Counted from the first letter of the stretch, positions 49,606-57,136 are shown. The stretch is 64,000 nucleotides of DNA from Paenarthrobacter nitroguajacolicus (GCF_007786235.1 NZ_VNFK01000010.1:1-64000); one strand, 5' to 3'. Made by a program: numbers and translations. Notes: generated by a model from the sequence alone, not told the origin.

Positions 49606-49853
49606 TGTTCTCCCTTCAACGCGGCCACCACGTCACGGATGATTCCACGGTCCCCATCGTCAACCCGGAGAGTCTTGTCGTCGTACATCGCGTCGAGCAT
49701 TGCCCGTGCGGCTCGTTCTATGGCTTCGTCGGAGAACATCACCGCATCAGCAGCGGTTAATGCTGCTTCGGCCTGGTCCCGGTATGTGTTGAGTTCGGTT
49801 CGGTCCTGCTTAGCGATCGCTTTCGCTGCAGCCACGATGCGTTCCTGGCTCAT
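49602..49853 (-). CDS. Early hypothetical protein (83 aa)
   Basis: Acidic helical protein of 83 residues, MSQERIVAAAKAIAKQDRTE, with an AIERAARAMLDAMYDDKTLRVDDGDRG segment like the short domains often found in phage Ead/Ea22-type proteins. Start at 49853; upstream frame is a shadow. ATGA overlap with the next small gene. Confidence 0.68.
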   Translation of the reverse strand: MSQERIVAAAKAIAKQDRTELNTYRDQAEAALTAADAVMFSDEAIERAARAMLDAMYDDKTLRVDDGDRGIIRDVVAALKGEQ

Positions 49854-49960
49854 GATGCTGCCTTTCCGCATCGTTCGCACCGGACTGGCGCCGGGGCTTG
49901 CAGGTAGGCCTTCACGTATCGCGGGTACAGGTGCAGACCTATGGCGCAAAGGAACCTCAT
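49850..49960 (-). CDS. 36-residue zinc-type protein
   Basis: Frame MRFLCAIGLHLYPRYVKAYL ending in VRCERCGKAAS; the pattern of a basic helix plus CxxCG is common in tiny actinophage proteins. It exactly fills the gap between two early genes with 4-nt ATGA overlaps at both ends. Confidence 0.62.
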   Translation of the reverse strand: MRFLCAIGLHLYPRYVKAYLQAPAPVRCERCGKAAS

Positions 49961-50337
49961 GCTTCACCTCCGAGCGCGGCCGCAACAGCGGACAGGATCC
50001 GGTCTGCGAGGTCGCCTTGCTGGGCTTCGTTGGTTTCGAGGTCGGTGTCTTCGATTTCAGCCACCACGGCTTGTACGGCGGCGAGTAGGCGGGCCTGATC
50101 CATGGGCGCCGCAGCGATGAACTCGGCATCCTCACGTTCGCCCTCTTCAACCTGCACCGTCAGTTGCTTGTCCGCAGCCATGACAGGCTTCCGGGGGTCA
50201 ATGTTCACGACACCGTAGAGCGGTTCCATTCGGCGGAAACCTTCGTGGAAGTCGATAACCTCCCATGGTCCGGGTGTTGCGGCGTTGAGTCGGTTCTGGA
50301 TGGGTTCAAGCAGGGCAGGGATACCAGTGGCGGTCAT
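49957..50337 (-). CDS. Early hypothetical protein (126 aa, Ead-like)
   Basis: Protein of 126 residues. Start MTATGIPALLEPIQNRLNAA; then the TPGPWEVIDFHEGFRRM and DAEFIAAAPMDQARLLAAV segments, which recur in many phage early proteins of the Ead/Ea22-like kind. No known activity. 4-nt overlaps with both neighbours. Confidence 0.72.
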   Translation of the reverse strand: MTATGIPALLEPIQNRLNAATPGPWEVIDFHEGFRRMEPLYGVVNIDPRKPVMAADKQLTVQVEEGEREDAEFIAAAPMDQARLLAAVQAVVAEIEDTDLETNEAQQGDLADRILSAVAAALGGEA

Positions 50338-50837
50338 GCCGTCACCTCCACAGGTTCGGTGCAGTCCGGGCATTCGCTTTCCTTACCCTGGATGCGATGC
50401 ACGCGTGTCCACGTGACGCCTTCAACTGCTTCGTCGTGATCGTGGCTGTCAGGCTCAGGTCCGCACTGATAGGGCTTGATCAGTGCGGGGTCCACGCCGT
50501 AATGAACAGCTCGCTGATAGATCCACTCGCCGCTTTCATCCATGCGACTCTCAGCCCACGCCCATGCATCTTGGCCGGTAAGTCCTTGATGCATTGCGTC
50601 TGCCATCAAGGCGATGTGGCAGGCGTCGATCATCTGTAGGGTGCGGGCGCGGGCCTGCTCCTTGGCAAGTTCGGTCTCGCCGTCAAACCAGCTTGTTCCC
50701 CACACTTGGAAACCGATGGCCCGTGCGTAGAGGTATGGCAGTTCGACTTCGAGCGGGCGTACTTCGAACTCTTCGCCGTGCGGGTAGAGCTCGTGGGCGT
50801 AGCGGCGCTTTGTGCGGCGCTTGGTCTCTTCGCTCAT
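50334..50837 (-). CDS. Early hypothetical protein (167 aa)
   Basis: Protein of 167 residues. Basic start (MSEETKRRTKRRYAHELYPHG), middle ARTLQMIDACHIALMADAMHQGLTGQDAWAWAESRM, and a C-terminal CPDCTEP zinc-like pair. The open frame upstream to 51062 is a shadow of the next small genes. 4-nt overlap at both ends. Confidence 0.68.
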   Translation of the reverse strand: MSEETKRRTKRRYAHELYPHGEEFEVRPLEVELPYLYARAIGFQVWGTSWFDGETELAKEQARARTLQMIDACHIALMADAMHQGLTGQDAWAWAESRMDESGEWIYQRAVHYGVDPALIKPYQCGPEPDSHDHDEAVEGVTWTRVHRIQGKESECPDCTEPVEVTA

Positions 50838-50959
50838 CGCTTGGGTTCCTTCGGGTCTGTGAGGATGGTTTGGAGTTGTTCGGGTGGGAGTAGTCCCAGG
50901 TTGCGGGCGAGGTGCGGGCACGTGGCGGCGAGTTGGGCGAGACGCTGGGCGGTGGTCAT
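50834..50959 (-). CDS. 41-residue early protein
   Basis: Frame MTTAQRLAQLAATCPHLARN, followed by LGLLPPEQLQTILTDPKEPKR; a helical peptide. It fills the gap between its neighbours with ATGA overlaps on both sides, which is the main support. Confidence 0.6.
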   Translation of the reverse strand: MTTAQRLAQLAATCPHLARNLGLLPPEQLQTILTDPKEPKR

Positions 50960-51174
50960 GACGCTGCCAGCAGTTCGGCTCTCCCGTAGCGGGTGGCGCA
51001 GTCGGAGCATTCAGCGATCTTGATCGGGTGGCCAGTGGTGGTGGCGTAGCCGCTGTCGTCACCGGGAAACGTGGTGTGGATCAGGTACGCCTCGCCTGGC
51101 TGGATCATTCGGCAGGAACCCCAGCCGCAGCGATGGGCTTTGCGTGCCTTGCGGCGGACGGTGGTCCCGCTCAT
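50956..51174 (-). CDS. 72-residue zinc-type protein
   Basis: Protein of 72 residues with HRCGWGSCRMIQPGEAYLIHTTFPGDD and AECSDCATRYGRAELLA, two cysteine pairs spaced like a treble-clef or HNH-type zinc fold but without the HNH residues. Basic start. 4-nt overlaps. Confidence 0.68.
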   Translation of the reverse strand: MSGTTVRRKARKAHRCGWGSCRMIQPGEAYLIHTTFPGDDSGYATTTGHPIKIAECSDCATRYGRAELLAAS

Positions 51175-51443
51175 GTGCGCTCGATCTCGTACGCGCCCAG
51201 GGTCTTGGCGATCTGGTTGAGTGTTTCCTGCTGAGTGGCTTGGCCCCGGAACATGGAGTCCATGGCTTCCGAGATGCCAGCCATGGCGGTGACGGCGGCT
51301 GTCTGCTCGTTGGTGGGCTTGGAGTAGCCGGCGGCGATGATCGCGTCAGCCTGTGCCTGCTCCATTGCCAAGTGCTCGGTATTCGTCACCCAGATGGTGC
51401 GGTTGTTTGTGATGATCTGGGCCAGATCGTCCCGGGCGCTCAT
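51171..51443 (-). CDS. Early hypothetical protein (90 aa)
   Basis: Helical protein of 90 residues starting MSARDDLAQIITNNRTIWVT; later segments AQADAIIAAGYSKPTNEQTAAVTAMAGISEAMDSM. No family recognised. ATGA overlaps with both neighbours; upstream frame to 51497 is a shadow. Confidence 0.65.
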   Translation of the reverse strand: MSARDDLAQIITNNRTIWVTNTEHLAMEQAQADAIIAAGYSKPTNEQTAAVTAMAGISEAMDSMFRGQATQQETLNQIAKTLGAYEIERT

Positions 51444-51736
51444 GCTGCTGCGCCTTGGACGGTGGTGCTCTCGACGGCTTGGGGGTGGGTGAACCATGCA
51501 CCGTTGCTGTTCTCGAAGATCGGGCGGAGACCATGTGCGCGTCCCGGGCTGTCAATGAAATCCGGGAGGGTCAGTGCGACGTCGAACTCGTCCGATGAGG
51601 CGAAGCCGATCAGCTTGGCCGGGTGCCCGCGCCAAAAGTCTTGGCGGCCAACATTCCCTGTTGGTACGTCAATGAAGTACGGGTAGGGCAGTACGCCGGC
51701 AATCTCTGCCTGCTGGATCTTGATGGTTGAAGTCAT
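51440..51736 (-). CDS. Early hypothetical protein (98 aa)
   Basis: Protein of 98 residues, MTSTIKIQQAEIAGVLPYPY, with mixed beta/alpha pattern (VGRQDFWRGHPAKLIGFASSDEFDVALTLPDFIDSP). AAAGGA lies before ATG 51736. It is the first gene of this leftward sub-operon; about 120 bp upstream are non-coding and hold a CAACTGTA motif that recurs elsewhere. Confidence 0.65.
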   Translation of the reverse strand: MTSTIKIQQAEIAGVLPYPYFIDVPTGNVGRQDFWRGHPAKLIGFASSDEFDVALTLPDFIDSPGRAHGLRPIFENSNGAWFTHPQAVESTTVQGAAA

Positions 51737-51827
51737 GGTGTTTGTCCTTTTCGTGGTCCGGCGGGGATTGCAGTCCGCGTGGCCGGGGTGGTTCACCCAG
51801 CATATCGCATAGCAAATGCCGTTTCAA

Positions 51828-51835
51828 CAACTGTA
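51828..51835. promoter_or_regulatory. CAACTGTA motif before early sub-operon
   Basis: Half site of the ACAGTTG palindrome at 47665. On the minus strand TTACAG lies 17 bp before GCTATG, a possible promoter for the gene starting at 51736. Confidence 0.3.
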
Positions 51836-51857
51836 ATGCGTGTTCAGGAGCGCGGCT

Positions 51858-52223
51858 TTACTCGGCGTCGTAGTGCTCCCGCGACGCTGTCAACAACGCC
51901 ACCAACTCGCCCACGGTCAGGGTCACCCATTGGTCTTCTGGCCGGCCCTTCCCGTGCCGCTTGTGCACAATCAGCCCGGCCAGGGCGTCGTCGTTGCCGC
52001 GCTCCACCTCAGCCTCAGCAGACCATGGACCCAGCAGCGTCTTCGCGGTGTTTTTGCACTCCAGCACCACGCGCTGCCCCATGTGCCGGAGCCCTGCGAT
52101 GTCGCCGCGGTCCTTCGCGCCAGTCTTCACGCGCCGGTCGATCCGGTCATCCACCCACTTCGCGAGGTAGTCGGCGATCATGCGCTCAAACGTGGCGCCC
52201 TTCTGGCGGTGGTAGCGGGTCAT
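51858..52223 (-). CDS. PD-(D/E)XK nuclease, Holliday junction resolvase-like
   Basis: Protein of 121 residues. Start KGATFERMIADYLAKWVDDRIDRR and the catalytic stretch DRGDIAGLRHMGQRVVLECKNTAK give the acid and ExK residues of the PD-(D/E)XK fold, close to archaeal-type Hjc resolvases. Probably cuts branched DNA during phage replication or packaging. It has its own upstream gap of about 80 bp. Confidence 0.78.
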   Translation of the reverse strand: MTRYHRQKGATFERMIADYLAKWVDDRIDRRVKTGAKDRGDIAGLRHMGQRVVLECKNTAKTLLGPWSAEAEVERGNDDALAGLIVHKRHGKGRPEDQWVTLTVGELVALLTASREHYDAE

Positions 52224-52304
52224 GCCGGCCCTCCCAGGCTCTTAGTAATCATTTGTTGGTTGCCAGCGTAACGCGCTGTATGCGTCTCTGTGGGCCGCAA
52301 AAGA

Positions 52305-52592
52305 CTATCCATGTCCAATCACCCCAGACCGCCTATGCGGAGCCGTCCTACCCCACACAGTGCCCCGCTGACACAACACGCTCCGGTAAAGGTCAAGGTC
52401 CGCTTTCGTCCGCTCGACCCAATCCCACGCCTCATCACGCTGCAACTCAGCCGCCCGCAGGTCCGAACCACCACAATCCCGGCACCTGTCACACCACGCC
52501 TCGAAGATGTCCAAGGCCTCTTGGTGGCGGGCTTTGAGGGTCGCTTCTGTGTGGTGTTTGGTTGCCCCTACGGGGAGGGTCTGCGTGGTCAT
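52305..52592 (-). CDS. Early hypothetical protein (95 aa)
   Basis: Protein of 95 residues from MTTQTLPVGATKHHTEATLK. Helical with a CDRCRDCGG zinc-like cluster in FEAWCDRCRDCGGSDL, then AAELQRDEAWDWVERTKADLDLYRSVL. ATG overlaps the MmcB-like gene stop by 4 nt. Confidence 0.65.
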   Translation of the reverse strand: MTTQTLPVGATKHHTEATLKARHQEALDIFEAWCDRCRDCGGSDLRAAELQRDEAWDWVERTKADLDLYRSVLCQRGTVWGRTAPHRRSGVIGHG

Positions 52593-53458
52593 GCTGCTTG
52601 CTCCTTGATTGCTCGTGGTTGGTGGAGTTGGCACGGTGCCGTTTCGCCGCAGCCTTGGCAGAGTTGGCGGCTTCCGAGGCGTTCGTTCCAGGTTGCGATG
52701 GTGCGGGCGTCGCGGTGGAGGGGTTCGCGCATCGCTGTTCGTTGGACTGCTGCGGTGAGGCCGGCTACGAAGTCAAGCGTCAGTGGTTGGGGGTTGAGCT
52801 TCGGTGCCCGGGTCTTGGCTCGGAGGACATTCCCGGCTTTGACCATGAGGCCCCAGCCTTCGGGGAGTTCGCCTGGCTTGACGATGCTGGCATCCGGGAC
52901 GACGAGCCACCAGCGGTGGCAGAAGCGTTTGATGCGTTCGGCCTTGGATGGGTCGCGGAGTTCGGTGAGCCAGTCTGATCTTGAAACTTTGACCTCGTGG
53001 CCGTGGATCGCTTGGCTGCTGGCGTACTTGTCGATGGCGATGAAGTCGGCGATGCTCAGCGGTTCCCAAACGCCTTGAGATGAACGCACATGCTCAGCCC
53101 TGACCCAACGGTCAGCGATGGTCCCTTGACGTTCGGTGTTGTATCGAGCCAGGAGGAGATCGAGCATGGTTCGTTCGGTGTGGATTTCGCTGCTCAACTT
53201 TCGCTCCTCGCGCTCGTTGTCACTTAGGTGACGATTCTGGGTTGATGGCTGCCAAGGTGATGGTTGATGGTTGCTAGGTGTTAGGTGCTTGGTGTGGGGC
53301 ATGGGTTCCCCGATGGGGTTACCGAAGGGGTCGATAAAGGGTTCCTGTTGCCAGTTGGATGGGTTGTCCCATGGGTTTGGGTAACTGTTTGTGGATGGGT
53401 TTATCGATGGGTTGATGGAAGGGTTTCCTGATCCCTTTACCGATGGGTTCGTGTTCAT
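52589..53458 (-). CDS. MmcB-like protein with repeat-encoded N-terminus
   Basis: Protein of 289 residues. Residues 1-75 are low complexity, rich in Asn, Pro and Ser; residues 120-255 match the MmcB (DUF1922/PDDEXK-like) pattern: AIHGHEVKVSRSDWLTELRDPSKAERIKRFCHRWWLVVPDASIVKPGELPEGWGLM. MmcB is linked to DNA repair. The C-terminus has CQGCGETAPC. The first 150 bp are GATGGGTT repeats, so the low-complexity head may exist because of a DNA function. Confidence 0.72.
   Translation of the reverse strand: MNTNPSVKGSGNPSINPSINPSTNSYPNPWDNPSNWQQEPFIDPFGNPIGEPMPHTKHLTPSNHQPSPWQPSTQNRHLSDNEREERKLSSEIHTERTMLDLLLARYNTERQGTIADRWVRAEHVRSSQGVWEPLSIADFIAIDKYASSQAIHGHEVKVSRSDWLTELRDPSKAERIKRFCHRWWLVVPDASIVKPGELPEGWGLMVKAGNVLRAKTRAPKLNPQPLTLDFVAGLTAAVQRTAMREPLHRDARTIATWNERLGSRQLCQGCGETAPCQLHQPRAIKEQAA
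53301..53449. repeat. Iteron-like GATGGGTT repeats
   Basis: GATGGGTT occurs at 53358, 53394, 53406 and 53442; related ATGGGTT or GATGGGGTT units at 53301, 53312 and 53371. They lie in the 5' end of the MmcB-like gene, just after the replication initiator candidate. Candidate replication origin, as in phages whose origin sits inside an early gene. Confidence 0.55.
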
Positions 53459-53946
53459 GCTGCGAACCGTTCCGCGACGAGTTCCCGGGCATCAATCCGG
53501 GCGTTCATCATGACCTGTGCCAGGGCCGGGAAACCCTTCAAATCCGGTTGCTCATCCCTCAGCTTGTGTAGCTCATGAACGAGCACACCCCTCAGTGTTT
53601 TGGATGCGATGGTCGGGTAGAGCCGTGCAATAGCCCGACCCATGTTCGGAGACTTCAACAGGTCGTCATGCTTCACATAGGTGCGGATCATGACCTCTTC
53701 GGTGTCCTCGTCAACGACGATGAAAGCCTTCGCCTGGAGTTCCTCGGCGGCCGCTTCGAACAGGTCCACAGTCAACGCCGCGGCCTTCTTCAGCATGCGT
53801 TTGGGTCGCCAGTCAGCGACGCCTGTGAGTTCGATCTTGGGGTCGGTGGTGATAACCCAGTACAGCCACTGGGCCATGGGGGACAGGTCAGTCCAGTCCG
53901 AGTCCCCCCAGATATCTCGGCGCATCTGCGCGTAGTCGCCAGCCAT
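53455..53946 (-). CDS. Phage replication initiator candidate
   Basis: Protein of 163 residues from MAGDYAQMRRDIWGDSDWTD. It has a winged-helix-like N-terminus (LSPMAQWLYWVITTDPKIELTGVADWRPKRM) and a region with YVKHDDLLKSPNMGRAIARLYPTIASKTLRGVLVHEL, resembling phage replication initiators. ATG 53946 is chosen; a GTG at 54009 extends the frame into a strong hairpin. Beside the iteron-like repeats. Confidence 0.68.
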   Translation of the reverse strand: MAGDYAQMRRDIWGDSDWTDLSPMAQWLYWVITTDPKIELTGVADWRPKRMLKKAAALTVDLFEAAAEELQAKAFIVVDEDTEEVMIRTYVKHDDLLKSPNMGRAIARLYPTIASKTLRGVLVHELHKLRDEQPDLKGFPALAQVMMNARIDARELVAERFAA

Positions 53947-53976
53947 GGTTGGTGTGTGACCTTTCGTTGAGACCGT

Positions 53977-54014
53977 GACGCGTGACAGGCGTTTTCTGGC
54001 GTCTGTCACGCGTC
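53977..54014. other. Strong 12-bp hairpin before the initiator gene
   Basis: GACGCGTGACAG (53977-53988) is the exact reverse complement of CTGTCACGCGTC (54003-54014); inner G-T pairs extend it. No U tract. Lies between two leftward genes; may be a terminator, a pause, or part of an origin. Confidence 0.6.
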
Positions 54015-54027
54015 TACGAGGGCAAAG

Positions 54028-54279
54028 CTAAACCCCTGTGAGTGGGGTGATGTCCTGTGGTCGTGGGCCGCGTGTGTGGGTGGCCCAGGCGGATAGGTTG
54101 ATGTCGTCCCGGAGCAGGAAATGCGCCTTCACGACGGACTGCACAATCTCAATGGACGGCCGTGACCGGACCATGATCGTGTCAGCAGTAGCACGAGCGA
54201 CAACCTCCCAATTGCCCCTCCCGCCCTGTTCCAACCACGTCAACACATGCTTGGGCTCATCCCATGTGACAGCGGCCAT
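54028..54279 (-). CDS. Early hypothetical protein (83 aa)
   Basis: Protein of 83 residues from MAAVTWDEPKHVLTWLEQGG, with WEVVARATADTIMVRSRPSIEIVQ and a helical part DINLSAWATHTRG. Unknown. ATG shares one base with the stop of the next gene; the longer frame to 54537 is a shadow. Confidence 0.6.
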   Translation of the reverse strand: MAAVTWDEPKHVLTWLEQGGRGNWEVVARATADTIMVRSRPSIEIVQSVVKAHFLLRDDINLSAWATHTRGPRPQDITPLTGV

Positions 54280-54596
54280 CAGAACATGGCCTGAGTCGTG
54301 CAAACATCCACCACAGCAGCTACGGGGATCGGTTCGATGCTCTGCATGCTGGGCGGCGCCAGGTGATGCGTGGCGTGCCCGGACAGGTTCACCCCGGCAA
54401 GCTGGTAGGACCAGAGCCGAGGCAGCGCTGCTGCGATGTCCGTTCCGCTTGGTGCGCCAAATTCCCGGAAGAAGAACCCTGTGTGGTCTACCCGGGCGAT
54501 GGTGATCGATCCGGACTTCTTGGACAGCCACACCCACCGCAGCGAGTTGTCAGCGCTGCCGTGCAGGATTGCCACCGAATCGTCTCGGGCCGTCAT
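54279..54596 (-). CDS. Early hypothetical protein (105 aa)
   Basis: Protein of 105 residues with a beta-rich middle (NSLRWVWLSKKSGSITIARVDHTGFFFREFGAPSG). No family recognised. Its ATG overlaps the methyltransferase stop by 4 nt (54593-54596), which ties it to that operon. Confidence 0.62.
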   Translation of the reverse strand: MTARDDSVAILHGSADNSLRWVWLSKKSGSITIARVDHTGFFFREFGAPSGTDIAAALPRLWSYQLAGVNLSGHATHHLAPPSMQSIEPIPVAAVVDVCTTQAMF

Positions 54597-56347
54597 GCTG
54601 CCAGCTCCAGCCCTGCACCGGAGAGCGAGAGCGCGGCGACGATGAAGAGATCCCGAGCGGCCGGGGGAGTGACCGCGTTTCCAGCCTGTTTGACCTGCTC
54701 CCGCTTGTTCCCTGTCATGATGTACGACTTCGGGAACGCCATGCCCGCGCTGATCTCGTAAGGCTCGAGCATCCGGAACTCGCAGTCCTCAATTTCAGGG
54801 ACGGTCCATTCGGTGACGGCGTGGTGCTGGCCGCCGGCGCTGAACGTTCCGAAGGGGTCCGTGGTGGGTGCGTTGGATGCGGCCAGGTGCTCCGGTGAGG
54901 TGCCGCGCATGGTGGTGACCATGGCGAACCGGTCCGTGGTGCTGATTGTCGGGATGGCCTTGGACACTGGGTGCATCTGGCCGTTGCCGTAGTACTCCAT
55001 CAGCAGGTGCGCTCCGGGTGCTGCGATGAGCGACTGGTGTCCTGCTGTGGTGAGCGTGCCGAGCGGCTGAGTGGCGGGGGTGGACATGCAAGCTTCCTGC
55101 CCTTCGGGGGCTGAGTTGTTCCGCATGACCAGCGGCGGCATGACGACAGCATTGGCATCCCGGGTGGTGAGTGCACGCATGGGATCCGTGAGCGGCCTAG
55201 CGTCATCGTTCCAAGTCCCCCCGGCAGGAACCAGCAGCCCGGTTTCGTTGCGGGTGGTCTGGGTGCGGAGGACGTCGCCGACATGGGCTGCCTGCTTCCC
55301 TTCCCGGCCTTCGACAGGGATCAGCAGCGAACGGGTGTAGCTGGTTGTCTGGGTCTGGAACGGTTCAGCGTGGACGGGGCTGATGATTTCGGCGCCGCGT
55401 ACGGCATCGATGCTGACCGCCTTGCCGTGGTAGCGCTTTAGACCGGCAGCGATCCTGGCCATGGTCTTGGGCACGAGGGGCTTGGTACGGTCTCCGATGC
55501 GCTGGCCGCGGAGCTTCCAATCGATCGCGGATGCGGCGGGCAGCCAGCCGGGTTCAACGATGGAGTTCTTGCAGCGGGTGTTCGGGCAGCGGTAGACATA
55601 CTGGGCTTTGTACCTGCCCCATCGGTAGTTCGGGTTCTTCCATGACTGGATGCACCGGATGGTCTCGTCGCAGGTGGTGCAGTGCGCCAGTGGCATGAGG
55701 AGGTCAAAGTTCGGTTTCGGGTTTCCCTTGAGCCAGAACATCACGTACATCCGGTCTCGGGACTGCGGGGCGGGCAGGCCGCCGAGCTGTGCGTGCATGC
55801 TGTTCATGTAGACGGTGTGGTGGTTGTAGCCGAGGGCGTCCATGGCCATCAGCCAGGCGTCGAACATGACCCACTTGGCAGCGTCCACCACATTTTCGGT
55901 GATGATGAGCTTGTATTTGTGCCACTCAGCGAACCGGGGCACGTCCCACATGGTGGCGCGGGACCGGTCGGCGGCCTCGTCAGCGATGGAGTCCCCGAAG
56001 AGATCCGCCTGGTTTGTGATGCGCTTCTTGCCCTTCGCCACTGAGTGGTTGGTGCACTCCGGCGATGCCCAGAGAATGTCCGATGTCGCAATGTAGCGCG
56101 GGTCGGTGATCTGGATGTCCGCGCAAACGTGATCGGTCTCCGGGTGGTTGGCGTTGTGTGTTTCGATGGCGCGGGCCCAGTGGTTCATGGCCGTCTTGAT
56201 CGTTACTCCGGGGACCTCCAGCGCTCCCGTGGACGATCCGCCGGCGCCGCAGAACATGTCCGTGGCGGTGAGTTCGTTGTTGGATGCCTGCATGAGCTGG
56301 ACGAGGTCGTCCAGGATGGTGCGGCGTTCGAGTAGTGCGGTGCTCAT
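54593..56347 (-). CDS. C5 cytosine DNA methyltransferase
   Basis: Enzyme of 584 residues that methylates cytosine with S-adenosylmethionine. Motif I DMFCGAGGSSTG (30-41), motif IV ASPECTNHS with catalytic Cys98 (PEC instead of the usual PPC), motif VI ENV (151-153), motif VIII QSRDRMYV and motif X KQAGNAVTPPAAR. An insert has CTTCDETIRC and CPNTRCKNS (zinc-like). The target-recognition part consists of several repeated T(Q/L)TT units. No cognate restriction enzyme gene is visible, so it probably protects phage DNA. Confidence 0.88.
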   Translation of the reverse strand: MSTALLERRTILDDLVQLMQASNNELTATDMFCGAGGSSTGALEVPGVTIKTAMNHWARAIETHNANHPETDHVCADIQITDPRYIATSDILWASPECTNHSVAKGKKRITNQADLFGDSIADEAADRSRATMWDVPRFAEWHKYKLIITENVVDAAKWVMFDAWLMAMDALGYNHHTVYMNSMHAQLGGLPAPQSRDRMYVMFWLKGNPKPNFDLLMPLAHCTTCDETIRCIQSWKNPNYRWGRYKAQYVYRCPNTRCKNSIVEPGWLPAASAIDWKLRGQRIGDRTKPLVPKTMARIAAGLKRYHGKAVSIDAVRGAEIISPVHAEPFQTQTTSYTRSLLIPVEGREGKQAAHVGDVLRTQTTRNETGLLVPAGGTWNDDARPLTDPMRALTTRDANAVVMPPLVMRNNSAPEGQEACMSTPATQPLGTLTTAGHQSLIAAPGAHLLMEYYGNGQMHPVSKAIPTISTTDRFAMVTTMRGTSPEHLAASNAPTTDPFGTFSAGGQHHAVTEWTVPEIEDCEFRMLEPYEISAGMAFPKSYIMTGNKREQVKQAGNAVTPPAARDLFIVAALSLSGAGLELAA

Positions 56348-56404
56348 CGTGCTACCTCCAGCGTGGCACGAGTGGCTTTGGGGCTAACTCTCATGGTGTT
56401 CCTT

Positions 56405-56611
56405 TCAGTGGATGGGGGAGTGTCTGGTGAGGGCTCGGAAGGACCCGCCTTCGCGGTAGGTCCAGCCCTGCCCGGGAAAGTGTTTACGGAGGGTTTCGCG
56501 GGCGATTCCCGTGGTGCGGGTGACTTCCCGTTGCGATGCGCCGCCCTGCAGCAATGTCGCCGCCTGGCTCAGCTTCTCCGGTGACGGCGGCCGCTTGAGC
56601 TGCCCGGGCAT
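56405..56611 (-). CDS. Small HTH protein (Hin-like recombinase DNA-binding domain)
   Basis: Protein of 68 residues: MPGQLKRPPSPEKLSQAATL then GGASQREVTRTTGIARETLRKHFPGQGW, a helix-turn-helix of the Hin/resolvase type. Probably a DNA-binding regulator. The 57 bp before the methyltransferase start lie between them. Confidence 0.7.
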   Translation of the reverse strand: MPGQLKRPPSPEKLSQAATLLQGGASQREVTRTTGIARETLRKHFPGQGWTYREGGSFRALTRHSPIH

Positions 56612-56739
56612 CAGGTGCAGCCTTTGCATTCACCGGTGGCGTTCAGCGGCCACTCACAGGAGCTGCACGTGGGCACCTTGGGTTCCGGCTTCTGCACAGC
56701 CCGGGGCGGCCTCGGCGGGACTAGAGCGATAGTCTTCAC
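56611..56739 (-). CDS. 42-residue zinc ribbon protein
   Basis: GTG frame VKTIALVPPRPPRAVQKPEP, then CSSCEWPLNATGECKGCT: two CxxC pairs form a zinc ribbon. It overlaps the redoxin stop by 4 nt (GTGA) and ends where the HTH gene begins. Proline- and lysine-rich start. Confidence 0.65.
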   Translation of the reverse strand: MKTIALVPPRPPRAVQKPEPKVPTCSSCEWPLNATGECKGCT

Positions 56740-57047
56740 GCGGCCGCCCGATTCTGGAGGATGTGCTCGTCGATTTCGTCGACGTCGTACCCGGACCAGT
56801 GATGGACACCCTTCGGAGTGGAGACGTAGACGACAGGCGCTTGCAAGTAGCCGAGGGACTTGATGAACGCCAAAGCGGTTTCGTCCTGGCTCACATCGAC
56901 GACGGTGTAATCGGTGCCTTCGACGAGCCCTTCCTTCTTGAACTTCCGTTTGGTGGCGTCGCATTGAACGCAGTTGGGCTTGCTGTAGAGGACGACGGCG
57001 GCCCCGTCGCGGGCCTCGATCCGTGGGGTGAGGTCTGTGACTGTCAA
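56736..57047 (-). CDS. nrdH: NrdH-like glutaredoxin
   Basis: Redoxin of 103 residues with the redox site CVQC in SKPNCVQCDATKRKF, then a cis-proline region QAPVVYVSTPKGVHHWSGYDVDEIDEH. NrdH reduces class Ib ribonucleotide reductase, so the phage may boost dNTP supply. The best start is TTG 57047, with AAGGAG 5-6 nt upstream; the ATG at 57122 lies within a strong hairpin. Confidence 0.8.
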   Translation of the reverse strand: MTVTDLTPRIEARDGAAVVLYSKPNCVQCDATKRKFKKEGLVEGTDYTVVDVSQDETALAFIKSLGYLQAPVVYVSTPKGVHHWSGYDVDEIDEHILQNRAAA

Positions 57048-57071
57048 AGTGTTCTCCTTGGTGGGGACGTG

Positions 57072-57110
57072 CCGGACGCCTGTGTCTTGTTGCCAAGGAC
57101 AGGCGTCCGG
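57072..57110. other. Perfect 12-bp hairpin between ssb and nrdH
   Basis: CCGGACGCCTGT (57072-57083) and ACAGGCGTCCGG (57099-57110) form a perfect stem. It precedes the TTG start of the redoxin gene and could limit leftward transcription or protect mRNA ends. No U tract. Confidence 0.6.
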
Positions 57111-57136
57111 TTCGGGTTTCATGGGTGGTGGATTGC

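Noticed and set aside
52290-53078. Plus-strand frame of 262 codons
   Set aside because: Antisense shadow of the MmcB-like gene and its neighbour; no domain.
53301-53449. Possible CRISPR array in the GATGGGTT region
   Set aside because: Units are 8 bp with irregular spacing and no constant spacer length; iteron-like instead.
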